Shown piece by piece: positions 50,004 to 59,393 of a stretch of 64,000 nucleotides of DNA. Position 1 is the stretch's first letter, and each line of letters begins with the position of its first letter. The translations under genes and the position numbers were made by a program. The stretch is from contig ONNR01000003.1 of NCBI GenBank assembly GCA_900319235.1, forward strand, positions 62,001 through 126,000, given 5' to 3'. This DNA is from an uncultured Prevotellaceae bacterium (GTDB taxonomy: Bacteria > Bacteroidota > Bacteroidia > Bacteroidales > UBA3663). The notes beneath the pieces are model-generated. The model was given only the letters and a program-made list of their open reading frames with translations, did no database searches and was not told the DNA's origin.

Positions 50004-53000
50004 TTAAGGATTAACCATCAGGAGCTTGCTTTTCGAGATTTCGGTACTGCCGTCGCTCGATAGGAAGACGCGGTAGAGATAGAATCCCGGGCGGAGGTTG
50101 GGCGAACTCCATTCGATGGCCGCTGCGCCCATGAAGTTTGAGGTCTCGTCGGCGTTGATGGCATTGTTGAGCATCGTTGGATTGTCCATGCTGAATGCGT
50201 AAACCTTGCTGGCAGAACTCGATGACGCGGTAGTCTCATATACCTTGTAGCCTGTTTGGGTATAAACCTGCAGGGTGATGCTTTGCGCCGATTCGGGGCG
50301 GTTGTGGAGCACGCGGAAGGTGACCGTGTCGCCCGTCTTGGCAGGACAGGGATATGCCTGGACTACGACGGCCTCGGGAGGTGTCTCGTTAAGCACAGTG
50401 AAGGTAAACTTCCTGGTGGTCGGATTGTTATAAACGTCCCAAACGCGGAAAGTAGCTTCGTAGGTGCCGTCCTCGAGGGCAGGGATGCTGTACTGGACAT
50501 TGCCCGTGGTAGGGTCGTTGGTGTAGGTGGTGAAGTAGTTGTTGAGCGTGTGCTGTTCGCTTGCCAGCAGCAGGTTGCTGGTGCAGCGGATGGTGAGCAC
50601 GATGTCATGTCCTACGGTATTGCCTGTGGCATTGAATCCGCCGTCGTCCTGTACTTCGGCGAAGAAATAGGGCGTCGCATTGACCACACTGCCATCGGTC
50701 CAGGTATTGTCGTTGAGGAATAGTTGCTTGATGACGGGTCCTTCGGTGTCGGTGATGACATAATCGTCAGCGCTGACGAGATGATAGTTGTCGTAGAAGC
50801 CCGATGCCTCGTCGCTGTTCTCGCTGGCTGCATAGAAGTTGGCCAAACCGAGATTCTCGCTATAACTGATGTCGATGGGAACGGTGAACGAGAATTCGAA
50901 CTGTCCGTTGGTGATCTCACTGCGTCCCGAGAAAGCTTTCTTCGTACGTGTAGTGAAACTATAGACGGGTGCTTCATCCTGTACGTAACCCTTGTCGGCG
51001 GTGAGCGTGTCGAGGGCGTCGTAGAAGGTAGGGTAGAGCAGGCCGTTGAAAGTGGAATCGACTTCTGTCTCGCTGCCGGTTTTCAAAACGTGTCCGCGGA
51101 CGGTGACATTGTTCAACGTCTTTAGCTCGAACACATCGCTTGCGCCATCGGTAGGCTTGCCATTGATGTGAGTGATCTTGATCTGTTGTTCGGGATAGGC
51201 GAGGGTCAATGACGGATCGCCAAGGAGGCAGAAGTTCAGTTTGTTGTAATCGGAGCCAAGTTCGATTTTCGCAGCTTTGATGATGTCGCCCAGTCGATAG
51301 CGAGTGCCATCACTGAAACGATTGAAGATGTTGTCGATGATGGCGGTGTTGAGCAGGAGGTTCTGCTGGGCATAGACTACGCGCACAGTCGAAAGCATGG
51401 CGATGGCGCCACCATTGGGATTAAGGAGTAGACATTCGCCCATCGAGATGCCATCCTCGTCCCAACGCGAGACATCACACGAAGCGGTGACCCACACGGG
51501 CAGATGCTTGTTGTTGAGTTCCTGGGCGGCAGCTGCAGTCATCATGTTCTCGTTGGTGATGGCTGTGGTGTTGCCGTGTCCGGCATAATTCACCATGAGC
51601 ACACCCTGCTTCAAAGTCTCGTTGAATTCCTTTTTCGCATCGGGGTAGTCGGTGCCTGAAGCACTTTCGGTCTGCTTGTAGGCAGGCAGATAGATCTTTT
51701 GGAAGACGAATTCATTGTGATTGGCCTTCTGCAAGGTGCTGACCAGTTGGTCGTTGTGCTTCACGTGGCAGTTGAAGGAGTCGCCCGCCTTATCGTCGTC
51801 GCTGAGGAAGCAAAGACGGTTCTTCCATGTGCCAAGGTAGGCATTGTTGCCGTAGTTGACAATCTTGGCAAGCATATTGTTCGACATCTCTATCGAACTT
51901 ACCGGAAGTCGGCCGATGCCAATGTCGAGCGCATCACGTGAGATGGTGTAGCGCTGGTTGTTGTCCATCGTGCCACCTTCGCCATCGTCGAGGAATCCGA
52001 AATAATCGTCACAGACGCACGAAGATGTTTCGACAAGCGAAGCTTCGGTCTCGTAACTGGGCAAGTAGTAGTTGCGGTCGATGGCCTGGTTGTCGTAGTA
52101 CCCATCGCCCCAGAGAAGGAGGTAGAGCGGTTCGCGACGCGTGTTGTCGGCGAGGCTGTCGAGCCCGCTGTTGGCCGAACCATGCCAACGATCGTAGAAC
52201 ATCTTCATCAGCAGACGTATGGCCGTGACATCCTGCTTGCCCGAAGAGAACTCGTTGTAGATGGCATCGGGGGTAACGACGGTGACGTGCAATCCGTCTT
52301 TCTCGCGGCGATACTCGGCAAGTTGCTCAGCTTGGCTAAGGTAGGCGGGAGCCACGACGATGACCATATTGGTCATGGGCAGGGCGTGGAGGTTCTGATT
52401 GCTGACGGTGCCTTCGTTGACAACGCCCTTGAAGCTGGTGGCGTTCACATTGACCAAGGCATATTCGCGAATGCCGGCTTTGTCGGGCGTGAAACTGTTG
52501 CTGCTCGATACAAGCTGACGTTTAACGTTGCATGGATGGGTCACATCCCAAAGCTGGATGTCGCTGTCAACGGCATTGCCGAGTTCATAGCGCACGAGAT
52601 TGCTATAGGCATTTTGTGTGCGAAACAGCTCGAAATCGTTGGGCTTGAAGAAGTTTCGTTTGCCTTGGATACGAATGTAGTTGAGTCGTGCAACGGATGG
52701 GGTGGAACCTGCAGGGGGATTGTAGGTGACGGAGACACTAAGTCCTGTAGTATTATCAATCACCAGATTCTTGTCCAAAGTATTCTCGTTGGCAAAGGCA
52801 TAGTCGTTGGTTTTGCGAACGATAGTGTTCGTGCCAAGCAAATTGCCGTTGACAGCTACAGAGTAGGTGGAACTTTCGATGGCATCGACGATGAAGTTAG
52901 CAGTGACGCGAAGCGTGCCTGGATCGACACTTTCGAAATCGAAGGTTTGGACACGGTTGGTGATGAACGATTCGCCGTACTTCTCACGACCTGTCTGCCC

Positions 53001-53543
53001 CAAATTGATGAGATTGTTTTCGTGGACCCAATGCACATCATATTGTGAAACCGTCGTAGTAGAAGACCCGAGTTCGGCGGCCAGTTCCTCCATCGCGATA
53101 GGTGCTTCGTCGGTCTTTTGGTGGAGGAAATAGTAGGCTTTGGTGTCGTAGGTGTTCCAGCGCTGAATGAAACCGCGTGTCGTGTTGAAGTCCCATCGAA
53201 GGGTGCCTTGACCATAGAAGAGGATTCGGCGATTGGCCGTATCGTGATAGGTGGCAACCTCAGGAAGATCATCGACGATGATTGAATTTACAGCCTCGTG
53301 GAGAGGATGACCACCAAAACCATATACACCTACCTGTTCGGGGTTGGAGAATCCCATCTTGGAAAGTTGGTCGTAGGTAATCTGGTAGATGCCGTCCTCG
53401 GTTCCGTCGAGCGAAATTTTCAGCCATGTTCCTGTTGCAAGCTTTGACGATGCAGTAAAGGTGTGCAGACCTGTCGAGACAGCCTGCACGTTCATTATGC
53501 AAAGCATCATCAAGGATGCCATCAGAATATATTTTATTCTCAT
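50004..53543 (-). CDS. porU: Type IX secretion system sortase PorU
   Basis: 1,179 residues with a Sec signal peptide ending VQA. The central peptidase C25 (gingipain-like) domain carries the catalytic pair: His in NYAGHGNT (about 657) and Cys in VTASCDVSRWDEDG (about 689). The C-terminus has Ig-like and FlgD-like segments and a CTD-type ending (RPGFYLYRVFL...KLLMVNP). PorU removes the C-terminal domain of cargo and attaches it to A-LPS in the family. First gene of the porU-porV-nrnA transcript; no convincing promoter consensus is visible upstream. Confidence 0.93.
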   Translation of the reverse strand: MRIKYILMASLMMLCIMNVQAVSTGLHTFTASSKLATGTWLKISLDGTEDGIYQITYDQLSKMGFSNPEQVGVYGFGGHPLHEAVNSIIVDDLPEVATYHDTANRRILFYGQGTLRWDFNTTRGFIQRWNTYDTKAYYFLHQKTDEAPIAMEELAAELGSSTTTVSQYDVHWVHENNLINLGQTGREKYGESFITNRVQTFDFESVDPGTLRVTANFIVDAIESSTYSVAVNGNLLGTNTIVRKTNDYAFANENTLDKNLVIDNTTGLSVSVTYNPPAGSTPSVARLNYIRIQGKRNFFKPNDFELFRTQNAYSNLVRYELGNAVDSDIQLWDVTHPCNVKRQLVSSSNSFTPDKAGIREYALVNVNATSFKGVVNEGTVSNQNLHALPMTNMVIVVAPAYLSQAEQLAEYRREKDGLHVTVVTPDAIYNEFSSGKQDVTAIRLLMKMFYDRWHGSANSGLDSLADNTRREPLYLLLWGDGYYDNQAIDRNYYLPSYETEASLVETSSCVCDDYFGFLDDGEGGTMDNNQRYTISRDALDIGIGRLPVSSIEMSNNMLAKIVNYGNNAYLGTWKNRLCFLSDDDKAGDSFNCHVKHNDQLVSTLQKANHNEFVFQKIYLPAYKQTESASGTDYPDAKKEFNETLKQGVLMVNYAGHGNTTAITNENMMTAAAAQELNNKHLPVWVTASCDVSRWDEDGISMGECLLLNPNGGAIAMLSTVRVVYAQQNLLLNTAIIDNIFNRFSDGTRYRLGDIIKAAKIELGSDYNKLNFCLLGDPSLTLAYPEQQIKITHINGKPTDGASDVFELKTLNNVTVRGHVLKTGSETEVDSTFNGLLYPTFYDALDTLTADKGYVQDEAPVYSFTTRTKKAFSGRSEITNGQFEFSFTVPIDISYSENLGLANFYAASENSDEASGFYDNYHLVSADDYVITDTEGPVIKQLFLNDNTWTDGSVVNATPYFFAEVQDDGGFNATGNTVGHDIVLTIRCTSNLLLASEQHTLNNYFTTYTNDPTTGNVQYSIPALEDGTYEATFRVWDVYNNPTTRKFTFTVLNETPPEAVVVQAYPCPAKTGDTVTFRVLHNRPESAQSITLQVYTQTGYKVYETTASSSSASKVYAFSMDNPTMLNNAINADETSNFMGAAAIEWSSPNLRPGFYLYRVFLSSDGSTEISKSKLLMVNP

Positions 53544-53732
53544 AGTCGCGCTTTTAACTGAAACAATAACGCGAATTTCTTCATTTTATTGCCTAAAATA
53601 GTATTTTTCTCAAAAAATCAATCGTCAGGGAAATCGGAATTTGGGAGAAAGGGAAAATGATGAATAAAATCAAAAGCCTCTCACGCGCATATTATTCTCT
53701 CTCTTCTTTTCTTTTCTTTATCTATAAACAAT

Positions 53733-53816
53733 GTACCTGCGCCCGTACAAGCCTCCGTACAAGCCTCCGCGCAAGCCTCCGCAAGAGCCTCCGCGCATAC
53801 TCCCGTACGAATGCGT
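53733..53816. repeat. 12-bp GC-rich tandem repeat upstream of porU
   Basis: Seven tandem 12-mers, five close to GYRCAAGCCTCC (53745-53804) plus a diverged unit at each end (GTACCTGCGCCC and GTACGAATGCGT). It lies in the 299-nt gap between the FAH gene stop and porU, preceded by a pyrimidine-rich stretch (53695-53722). The remaining gap (53544-53694) is AT-rich with no clear promoter. Function unknown; the copy number is likely variable. Confidence 0.85.
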
Positions 53817-53842
53817 GCAAATGAATTCAGCTCTTCACTTGC

Positions 53843-54511
53843 TTATTTGCATCTGCAATTCAGAACGTCTATTCCTTCGAGTTGAGCCGTGATGAGGTCG
53901 CCTTCCTTGACGCGTCCGACACCTGCTGGTGTGCCGGTGAAGATAAGGTCTCCAGTCTTGAGCAGATAGAATTGGCTGGCGTAGGCGATGATCTGATCGA
54001 CGGTGTGAATCATGTCACCCGTCCAGCCCACTTGACGTGTTTCTCCGTTGAGTTGCATCTCGAAATGCAGGTTCTGCACATTCTTTTCTGGCATTTCAGA
54101 AAGACGGAGCCACTGCTGACCGCAATAAGCTGCGCCATCAAACCCTTTGGCAATCTCCCAAGGCAAACCTTTCTGCGACAATTGGCGCTGGATGTCGCGT
54201 GCCGTGAAGTCGATGCCGAGTGTTATTTCGTCGTAGTAGCGGTGGGCAAAACGCTCGGGAATGGATTTGCCGAGGCGGTTGATGCGTACCACCAGTTCCG
54301 TCTCGTATTCTATCTGCTCGCTCCAATCGGGCACGAAGAAAGGCCAGTCAGGGCGGGTGAGAGCGGTGTCGGGTTTGAGGAAAAGGGTGATGCCGCCTTG
54401 CTCAACGGGCGATTGCGGCATACCCACTTTCACACCTTGTATCTGGGTCAAGGTGTGTTTCAGTTCCTCGTTATGCTTGGCATAATTCATGCCTACGCAG
54501 ATAATCTTCAT
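53843..54511 (-). CDS. Fumarylacetoacetate hydrolase (FAH) family protein
   Basis: 222 residues. LFLKPDTAL, EQIEYETELVVRI (metal-binding Glu residues), GIDFTARDIQ and KGFDGAA match the FAH/2-hydroxyhepta-2,4-diene-1,7-dioate isomerase fold. Members include acylpyruvases, oxaloacetate tautomerases or decarboxylases and ureidoglycolate lyases; the sequence does not decide which. It starts 36 nt after the RNase H gene and probably shares its transcript. Confidence 0.85.
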   Translation of the reverse strand: MKIICVGMNYAKHNEELKHTLTQIQGVKVGMPQSPVEQGGITLFLKPDTALTRPDWPFFVPDWSEQIEYETELVVRINRLGKSIPERFAHRYYDEITLGIDFTARDIQRQLSQKGLPWEIAKGFDGAAYCGQQWLRLSEMPEKNVQNLHFEMQLNGETRQVGWTGDMIHTVDQIIAYASQFYLLKTGDLIFTGTPAGVGRVKEGDLITAQLEGIDVLNCRCK

Positions 54512-54547
54512 GCTTAAAAACGCTTATTGGCCGGAAGTTTTGACGGT

Positions 54548-55348
54548 CTAATGTTTCTTTCGGCCGAAATCAGCTGGTATCTCTCCCCATTTCGATGTCT
54601 CCCATTTGTAGATGGGCAGACGGAAGGTATGGGTACGGAGCCATGACTCGGCACGACGAATGAGGTCGAAGATCGGGGCGTTCTGCTCGTTCTCTTCGAG
54701 TTGGGTTTTGCAGATGCCTATGCGAATCCATTTCTGGGCGTTCACCGAATCGCTATAGATGGGCAGACGAGTGCCCTGTTTTTCCTGCAAGGCGAGGCCA
54801 TGGACGATGGCGAGGAATTCGCCGATGTTGTTGGTTCCGCCTTCCATTGGACCCACATGGAAAATCTCTTGTCCCGTGCGAACAAGAACGCCACGATACT
54901 CCATCGGTCCGGGATTGCCGGCACATGCGGCATCGACGGCCAGCGAATCGACCAGATATGGAGGCGGTTGCTGTACGATGACGCGTTTTTTTACAGGAGG
55001 AGTAGTCTCGGTCGGGGTTGTCTTCTCGATTGGAGTTGTCGTCTTTGCAGGAGCGGGTGCTTCTGCGGGTGCTTCAGCCTTTGGTATGTCAGCCTTACCT
55101 GACTTTTTCTTGTCGAACTCGATGACGGTGCCTTCCTTCTCGAGTCTTTCCATCTCGCGTGCCACCTCCTTGATGAGACTTTCCTTGTCGAAACCCTCTC
55201 GGAATGCCTCAACGGCAGCTTCCATGGTCTTGAATGCGCGATAGGAGGCATCAGGATACCCCGACACCTGCATCTCGGCTTCCTCCCACGAGTCATACAC
55301 TCCAGGAGCAAACCCCTTCCATACTACATAATATTTGTTTGTGCCCAT
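54548..55348 (-). CDS. Viroplasmin-type ribonuclease H
   Basis: 266 residues from the ATG at 55348. The N-terminal domain (YYVVWKGFAPGVYDSWEEAE) is the caulimovirus viroplasmin/RNase H1 hybrid-binding domain. A Pro/Thr/Ala-rich linker (about 95-145) follows. The catalytic domain has Asp in VDAACAGNPGP, Glu in NNIGEFLA, Asp in YSDSVNA and a final Asp in EIPADFGRK. It cleaves RNA in RNA-DNA hybrids. An upstream TTG (55378) overlaps the -7 element and is not used as the start. Confidence 0.9.
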   Translation of the reverse strand: MGTNKYYVVWKGFAPGVYDSWEEAEMQVSGYPDASYRAFKTMEAAVEAFREGFDKESLIKEVAREMERLEKEGTVIEFDKKKSGKADIPKAEAPAEAPAPAKTTTPIEKTTPTETTPPVKKRVIVQQPPPYLVDSLAVDAACAGNPGPMEYRGVLVRTGQEIFHVGPMEGGTNNIGEFLAIVHGLALQEKQGTRLPIYSDSVNAQKWIRIGICKTQLEENEQNAPIFDLIRRAESWLRTHTFRLPIYKWETSKWGEIPADFGRKKH

Positions 55349-55375
55349 GTGTGACAATTGGTTGCTATTAGGATG

Positions 55376-55383
55376 CAAATATA
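55376..55383 (-). promoter_or_regulatory. -7 element for the RNase H gene
   Basis: TATATTTG on the minus strand, about 28 nt before the ATG at 55348. A TTTG at 55396-55399 is too close to serve as the -33 element. Confidence 0.4.
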
Positions 55384-55497
55384 GTCATTTTTTTCCAAAT
55401 AATGGGTTAACAGACCCTTAAAAATGTCATTTCGAAAGTCAAATACGGAGAATTCTGCGGATTTAGCAACTTTTGCTGTCATTTTCTGGGGCGAAAA

Positions 55498-55529
55498 GTT
55501 GGAGTTTTCGACCGAAAACCATAATTTTG
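55498..55529 (+). promoter_or_regulatory. aroK promoter
   Basis: TAATTTTG (55522-55529) with GTTG 20 nt upstream (55498-55501), a partial -33 match. About 36 nt before the aroK ATG. Confidence 0.5.
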
Positions 55530-55565
55530 CACTCCGTTTTATTAATTTCAAAAGGCAAAGAATCA

Positions 55566-56096
55566 ATGAAGCGCATCTTCTTGATAGGATATATGGGAGC
55601 GGGCAAAACTACACTGGGTCGTCCGCTCTCTAAGGTCATGGACCTGGAATTTATCGACCTCGACAATTTTATCGAGGCACGCTACCACAAGACGGTGAAG
55701 GACATCTTCGCCGAGGTGGGAGAGGCGGGCTTCCGGCAGATCGAGCATCGTTCGCTCGAAGAGGTGGCCGACTATGAGAACGTCGTCATCGCGCTGGGAG
55801 GCGGCACCCCTTGCTTCCTCGACAATATGGACATCGTCAACAAGGCAGGCATATCAGTTTATCTGAAGCCCACCGAAGAGGTGCTTCTGCGAAGGCTTAT
55901 CCAAGGGAAGAACAAGCGACCGCTCCTCGCAAGCAAGAGCGATGACGAGATCCTGCAGTTCATCCGTGAGCAGTTGGCTTGGCGTGAGCCATATTATCTG
56001 CGTGCAAACATTGTTTTCGAATCTTCCCATCTCGAAAACAGGGCAGATATCGTTCATAGTGCCGAAAAATTAAAGGACATTATTGCAGAAATGTAA
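55566..56096 (+). CDS. aroK: Shikimate kinase
   Basis: 176 residues from the ATG at 55566, which directly precedes the first strand and the P-loop GYMGAGKTT. EFIDLDNFIE carries the shikimate-binding Asp, ALGGGTPCF the Gly-rich loop, and GKNKRPLL the lid Arg. It phosphorylates shikimate with ATP in aromatic amino-acid synthesis. An upstream TTG-initiated extension (from 55473) adds unrelated residues and crosses the promoter. Confidence 0.95.
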   Translation: MKRIFLIGYMGAGKTTLGRPLSKVMDLEFIDLDNFIEARYHKTVKDIFAEVGEAGFRQIEHRSLEEVADYENVVIALGGGTPCFLDNMDIVNKAGISVYLKPTEEVLLRRLIQGKNKRPLLASKSDDEILQFIREQLAWREPYYLRANIVFESSHLENRADIVHSAEKLKDIIAEM

Positions 56097-56175
56097 TGAA
56101 ATAATTTATATAAATGTCATTTTTATTGAAAATTTGTTCGAAAATTAAATATTTTTGAAGAATTTTGCAAAAATA

Positions 56176-56207
56176 TTTGGTTCGTATTCGTTCATTCACT
56201 ATCTTTG
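56176..56207 (+). promoter_or_regulatory. korAB promoter
   Basis: TTTG (56176-56179), 20 nt, TATCTTTG (56200-56207); leader of about 60 nt before korA. Confidence 0.78.
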
Positions 56208-56270
56208 CACCCTGAAAAATTTAAGGTTGTGTTAATTCGACTGTTTATTCTGAGATAAATAAGGTAAAAT

Positions 56271-58115
56271 ATGGAAAATCCAAAAATCATCGAGGCTTCG
56301 GAAGTGGTGGTACGCTTCTCAGGAGACTCAGGCGATGGTATGCAGCTGGCCGGTACCATTTTCTCAACGGTTGCAGCTATTTTAGGAAATGAGATTTCCA
56401 CTTTCCCGGATTATCCTGCTGAAATGCGTGCACCTCGCGGTTCGCTGGGTGGCGTATCTTCGTTCCAGGTACATGTCGGAAAGAAAGTTTATACTCCTGG
56501 TGACCAATGCGACGTGCTCGTTGCTATGAATCCTGCTGCCTTGAAGCAGAATGTCAAGTTCCTCAAGAAGGGTGGAGTATTGATTTATGATGAGGACACT
56601 TTCATCCAGTCGGAACTTGCCAAGGCCAAGTTTGCAACGCTCGATCCATTCACTGAGATGGGCATTGCCGACAAGTACCAGTTTGTAGGTGTTCCCGTTT
56701 CCGAATCCACCAAGGCAAGTCTTGCCGACACAGGCATGGATGCCAAGTCGGTGGCTCGTTGTCGTAATATTTTCGCGCTCGGTTTTGTATTCTGGCTCTT
56801 CAACCGTCCGTTGGAGAAGGCCGAGGAGTTCCTCACCTCCAAGTTCGCCAAGAAGCCGGAGATCCTTCAGGCCAACCTCAAGGTCATCACCGATGGCTTC
56901 AATTATGGCGCCAACACCCATGCCAGCGTGAGCACTTATCGTGTGGAGTCGCGTCAGGCAGAACCAGGTATCTACTGCGACGTGAAGGGCAATGCTGCTA
57001 CAGCCTATGGTCTTGTGGCTGCTGCCGAGAAGGCAGGCACCCGTCTGTTCCTGGGCTCTTATCCCATCACTCCTGCTACCGACATCCTGCATGAACTCTC
57101 AAAGCTGAAGTTCTTGGGCGTAACTACTGTTCAGGCCGAAGATGAGATTTCGGGTATCTGTACAGCTCTTGGCGCAGCCTTCGGTGGCGCGCTTGCCGCT
57201 ACATCTACCTCTGGTCCTGGCATCGCCCTCAAGAGCGAGGCTATCGGACTGGCTGTGATGGCAGAGCTTCCACTCGTTGTTATCGATGTGATGCGCGGTG
57301 GCCCATCGACCGGCCTTCCTACAAAGACAGAGCAGACCGACCTCATGCAGTGCATCTACGGACGCAACGGCGAGTCTCCTTGCGTTGTGATGGCAGCCTC
57401 TTCGCCAGTCGATTGCTTCTATGCAGCCTACAATGCTTCGAAGATTGCACTCGAGCACAATACGCCCGTTATCCTTCTGACTGATGCATTCTTGGGTAAT
57501 GGTTCTTCATCGCTTCGCATCCCCGATCCTGAGAACCTTCCCGACATCAAGGCCGCCATTGCCACTCCCGATATGGCAGGCAGCTATGAGCCTTATGCTC
57601 GCGATCCCGAGACGTTCGTTCGTCTCAAGGCCATCCCTGGCACCGAGGGCCTCATGCATCGTCTGGGTGGTCTCGAAAAGGATGAGCACGGCGCCATCTC
57701 GACCAATCCTGAGGTTCACCAGAAGATGGTTCGTAACCGTCAGGCCAAGATTGACTATATCGCCAATGTCATTTCCGAGCTTGAAGTCATGGGTGATGCA
57801 GATGCCGACACCCTCGTCATCGGATGGGGTGGTACCTGCGGTCACATCTCTGCTGCCGTCGAGAATCTGCGTGCTCAGGGTATGAAGTTGGCACAGGCTC
57901 ACTTCGAGTACATCGTTCCGCTTCCAAAGAACACCGCCGAGGTGCTCCGCAAGTACAAGAACATCCTCTGCTGCGAGCTCAACAACGGCCAGTTTGCCGC
58001 CTATCTGCGTTCGAAGGTTGAAGGCATCTCTGTTAAGGAGTTTACAGAAGTCAAGGGTCAGCCCTTCCAGATACGAGATATCGAAGAAGCTATTGTTAAG
58101 GTTGTAAAAGGGTAA
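56271..58115 (+). CDS. korA: 2-oxoglutarate:ferredoxin oxidoreductase, fused gamma-alpha subunit
   Basis: 614 residues. The N-terminal gamma domain (FSGDSGDGMQLAG; PDYPAEMRAPRGSLGGVSSF; about 1-190) is fused to the alpha pyrimidine-binding domain (GNAATAYGL...GSYPITPATDIL; from about 235), followed by the transketolase-like C-terminal domain. It lacks its own ferredoxin domain. With KorB it oxidatively decarboxylates 2-oxoglutarate to succinyl-CoA (or runs in reverse), passing electrons to ferredoxin. 12 nt before korB. Confidence 0.92.
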   Translation: MENPKIIEASEVVVRFSGDSGDGMQLAGTIFSTVAAILGNEISTFPDYPAEMRAPRGSLGGVSSFQVHVGKKVYTPGDQCDVLVAMNPAALKQNVKFLKKGGVLIYDEDTFIQSELAKAKFATLDPFTEMGIADKYQFVGVPVSESTKASLADTGMDAKSVARCRNIFALGFVFWLFNRPLEKAEEFLTSKFAKKPEILQANLKVITDGFNYGANTHASVSTYRVESRQAEPGIYCDVKGNAATAYGLVAAAEKAGTRLFLGSYPITPATDILHELSKLKFLGVTTVQAEDEISGICTALGAAFGGALAATSTSGPGIALKSEAIGLAVMAELPLVVIDVMRGGPSTGLPTKTEQTDLMQCIYGRNGESPCVVMAASSPVDCFYAAYNASKIALEHNTPVILLTDAFLGNGSSSLRIPDPENLPDIKAAIATPDMAGSYEPYARDPETFVRLKAIPGTEGLMHRLGGLEKDEHGAISTNPEVHQKMVRNRQAKIDYIANVISELEVMGDADADTLVIGWGGTCGHISAAVENLRAQGMKLAQAHFEYIVPLPKNTAEVLRKYKNILCCELNNGQFAAYLRSKVEGISVKEFTEVKGQPFQIRDIEEAIVKVVKG

Positions 58116-58127
58116 AAAGAAAAAGCT

Positions 58128-59162
58128 ATGACACAATATACTCAAGCTGACTTCAAGTCGGACCAGCCGCTGAAATTCTGTGCTGGTTGTGGCGATCATG
58201 CTGTTGCTGCCTCAATGCAGCGTGCAATGGCAGAACTGGGCATTGCTCCCAGTCAGACCGCAGTGATTTCGGGTATCGGTTGTTCAAGCCGTATGCCATA
58301 CTATATGAACACCTACGGCATGCACACCATCCATGGTCGTGGCCTGGCCATCGCTACGGGTCTCAAGGTCGCTCGTCCAGACCTCACCGTTTGGAATGTG
58401 ACGGGCGACGGCGACTGCCTCGCCATCGGTGGCAACCACTTCATCCATGCGATGCGTCGTAACATCGACCTCAACATCATCCTTTTCAACAATAAGATCT
58501 ATGGCCTGACCAAGGGACAGTATTCACCTACCTCCGACCGTGGTCTTGTCACCAAGTCATCACCTTGGGGAACCGTTGAGGATCCTTTCTGCCCGGCAGA
58601 GCTTTGTATCGGAGCACGTGGTACATTCTTCGCACGTGCTATCGATGGTGACATCAAGAACAGCATTGCAGCTATGAAAGCCGCCGTGAGTCATAAGGGC
58701 GCATCCGTTGTAGAGATGCTTTGTAACTGCGTCATCTTCGCCGACGGTATTCACAAGCTCGTCACCGATCCTGCCGTACGTGCTGACAAGACCATCCTCC
58801 TCGAGGACGGCAAGCCGATGATCTATGGCAAGAACCGCGACAAGGGCCTCGTTCTCGACGGTTGGAACATCAAGTCGGTCACCATTGGTGAGAATGGCGT
58901 CACCGAAAAGGATCTGCTCGTTCATGATGCGAAGATGGTCGATCCTACCTTCCACCTCAAGCTTGCCATGATGGGCTACAGCCCTTATGGATATGCCGGC
59001 GCCACTGACGAACTGCCAATTGCACTTGGTGTAATCCGCGACGTTGAAGGTATCTCTTACGATGAGGCCGTGGCAGGTCAGATTGAGGAGGTGAAGGGCA
59101 AAAAGAAGGCCCGCACTCTTCGCGAACTGCTCCTTTCAGGCGACACCTGGGAGGTGAAGTGA
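58128..59162 (+). CDS. korB: 2-oxoglutarate:ferredoxin oxidoreductase, beta subunit
   Basis: 344 residues. CAGCGDHA near residue 18 and GDGDCLAIGGNHFIHAMRRN carry the cluster-ligand Cys and the ThDP/Mg site (GDGD...NN, with NNKIYGLTKGQYSPTS). It is the thiamine-binding catalytic partner of KorA. The closest 2-oxoacid specificity (oxoglutarate against pyruvate) is inferred from the fused alpha architecture. A clear terminator follows. Confidence 0.92.
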   Translation: MTQYTQADFKSDQPLKFCAGCGDHAVAASMQRAMAELGIAPSQTAVISGIGCSSRMPYYMNTYGMHTIHGRGLAIATGLKVARPDLTVWNVTGDGDCLAIGGNHFIHAMRRNIDLNIILFNNKIYGLTKGQYSPTSDRGLVTKSSPWGTVEDPFCPAELCIGARGTFFARAIDGDIKNSIAAMKAAVSHKGASVVEMLCNCVIFADGIHKLVTDPAVRADKTILLEDGKPMIYGKNRDKGLVLDGWNIKSVTIGENGVTEKDLLVHDAKMVDPTFHLKLAMMGYSPYGYAGATDELPIALGVIRDVEGISYDEAVAGQIEEVKGKKKARTLRELLLSGDTWEVK

Positions 59163-59190
59163 TACAATAATCTAAGATTATATTTTTTTG

Positions 59191-59227
59191 CCCCGAACGT
59201 TTTTGTCGTTCGGGGTATTTTTTATAA
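59191..59227 (+). terminator. korAB terminator
   Basis: CCCCGAACG and CGTTCGGGG, a 9-bp stem with a 7-nt loop, followed by TATTTTTTATAA; about 28 nt after the korB stop. Confidence 0.88.
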
Positions 59228-59308
59228 CATAAAAATAGGGCTATTCAGTACGTTTTTTTGTTAAAATGGGAGAAAATGAAATATTTTTTAATGAAAATTG
59301 AATAAATT

Positions 59309-59340
59309 TTTGGAATCAAAAATGAAAAACATTATCTTTG
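59309..59340 (+). promoter_or_regulatory. susC/susD promoter
   Basis: TTTG (59309-59312), 20 nt, TATCTTTG (59333-59340), about 53 nt before the susC ATG. Confidence 0.75.
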
Positions 59341-59393
59341 CGCCTACGAAAAGACAAATTGACAATCATTTGTACACACAATTATAACAACTA

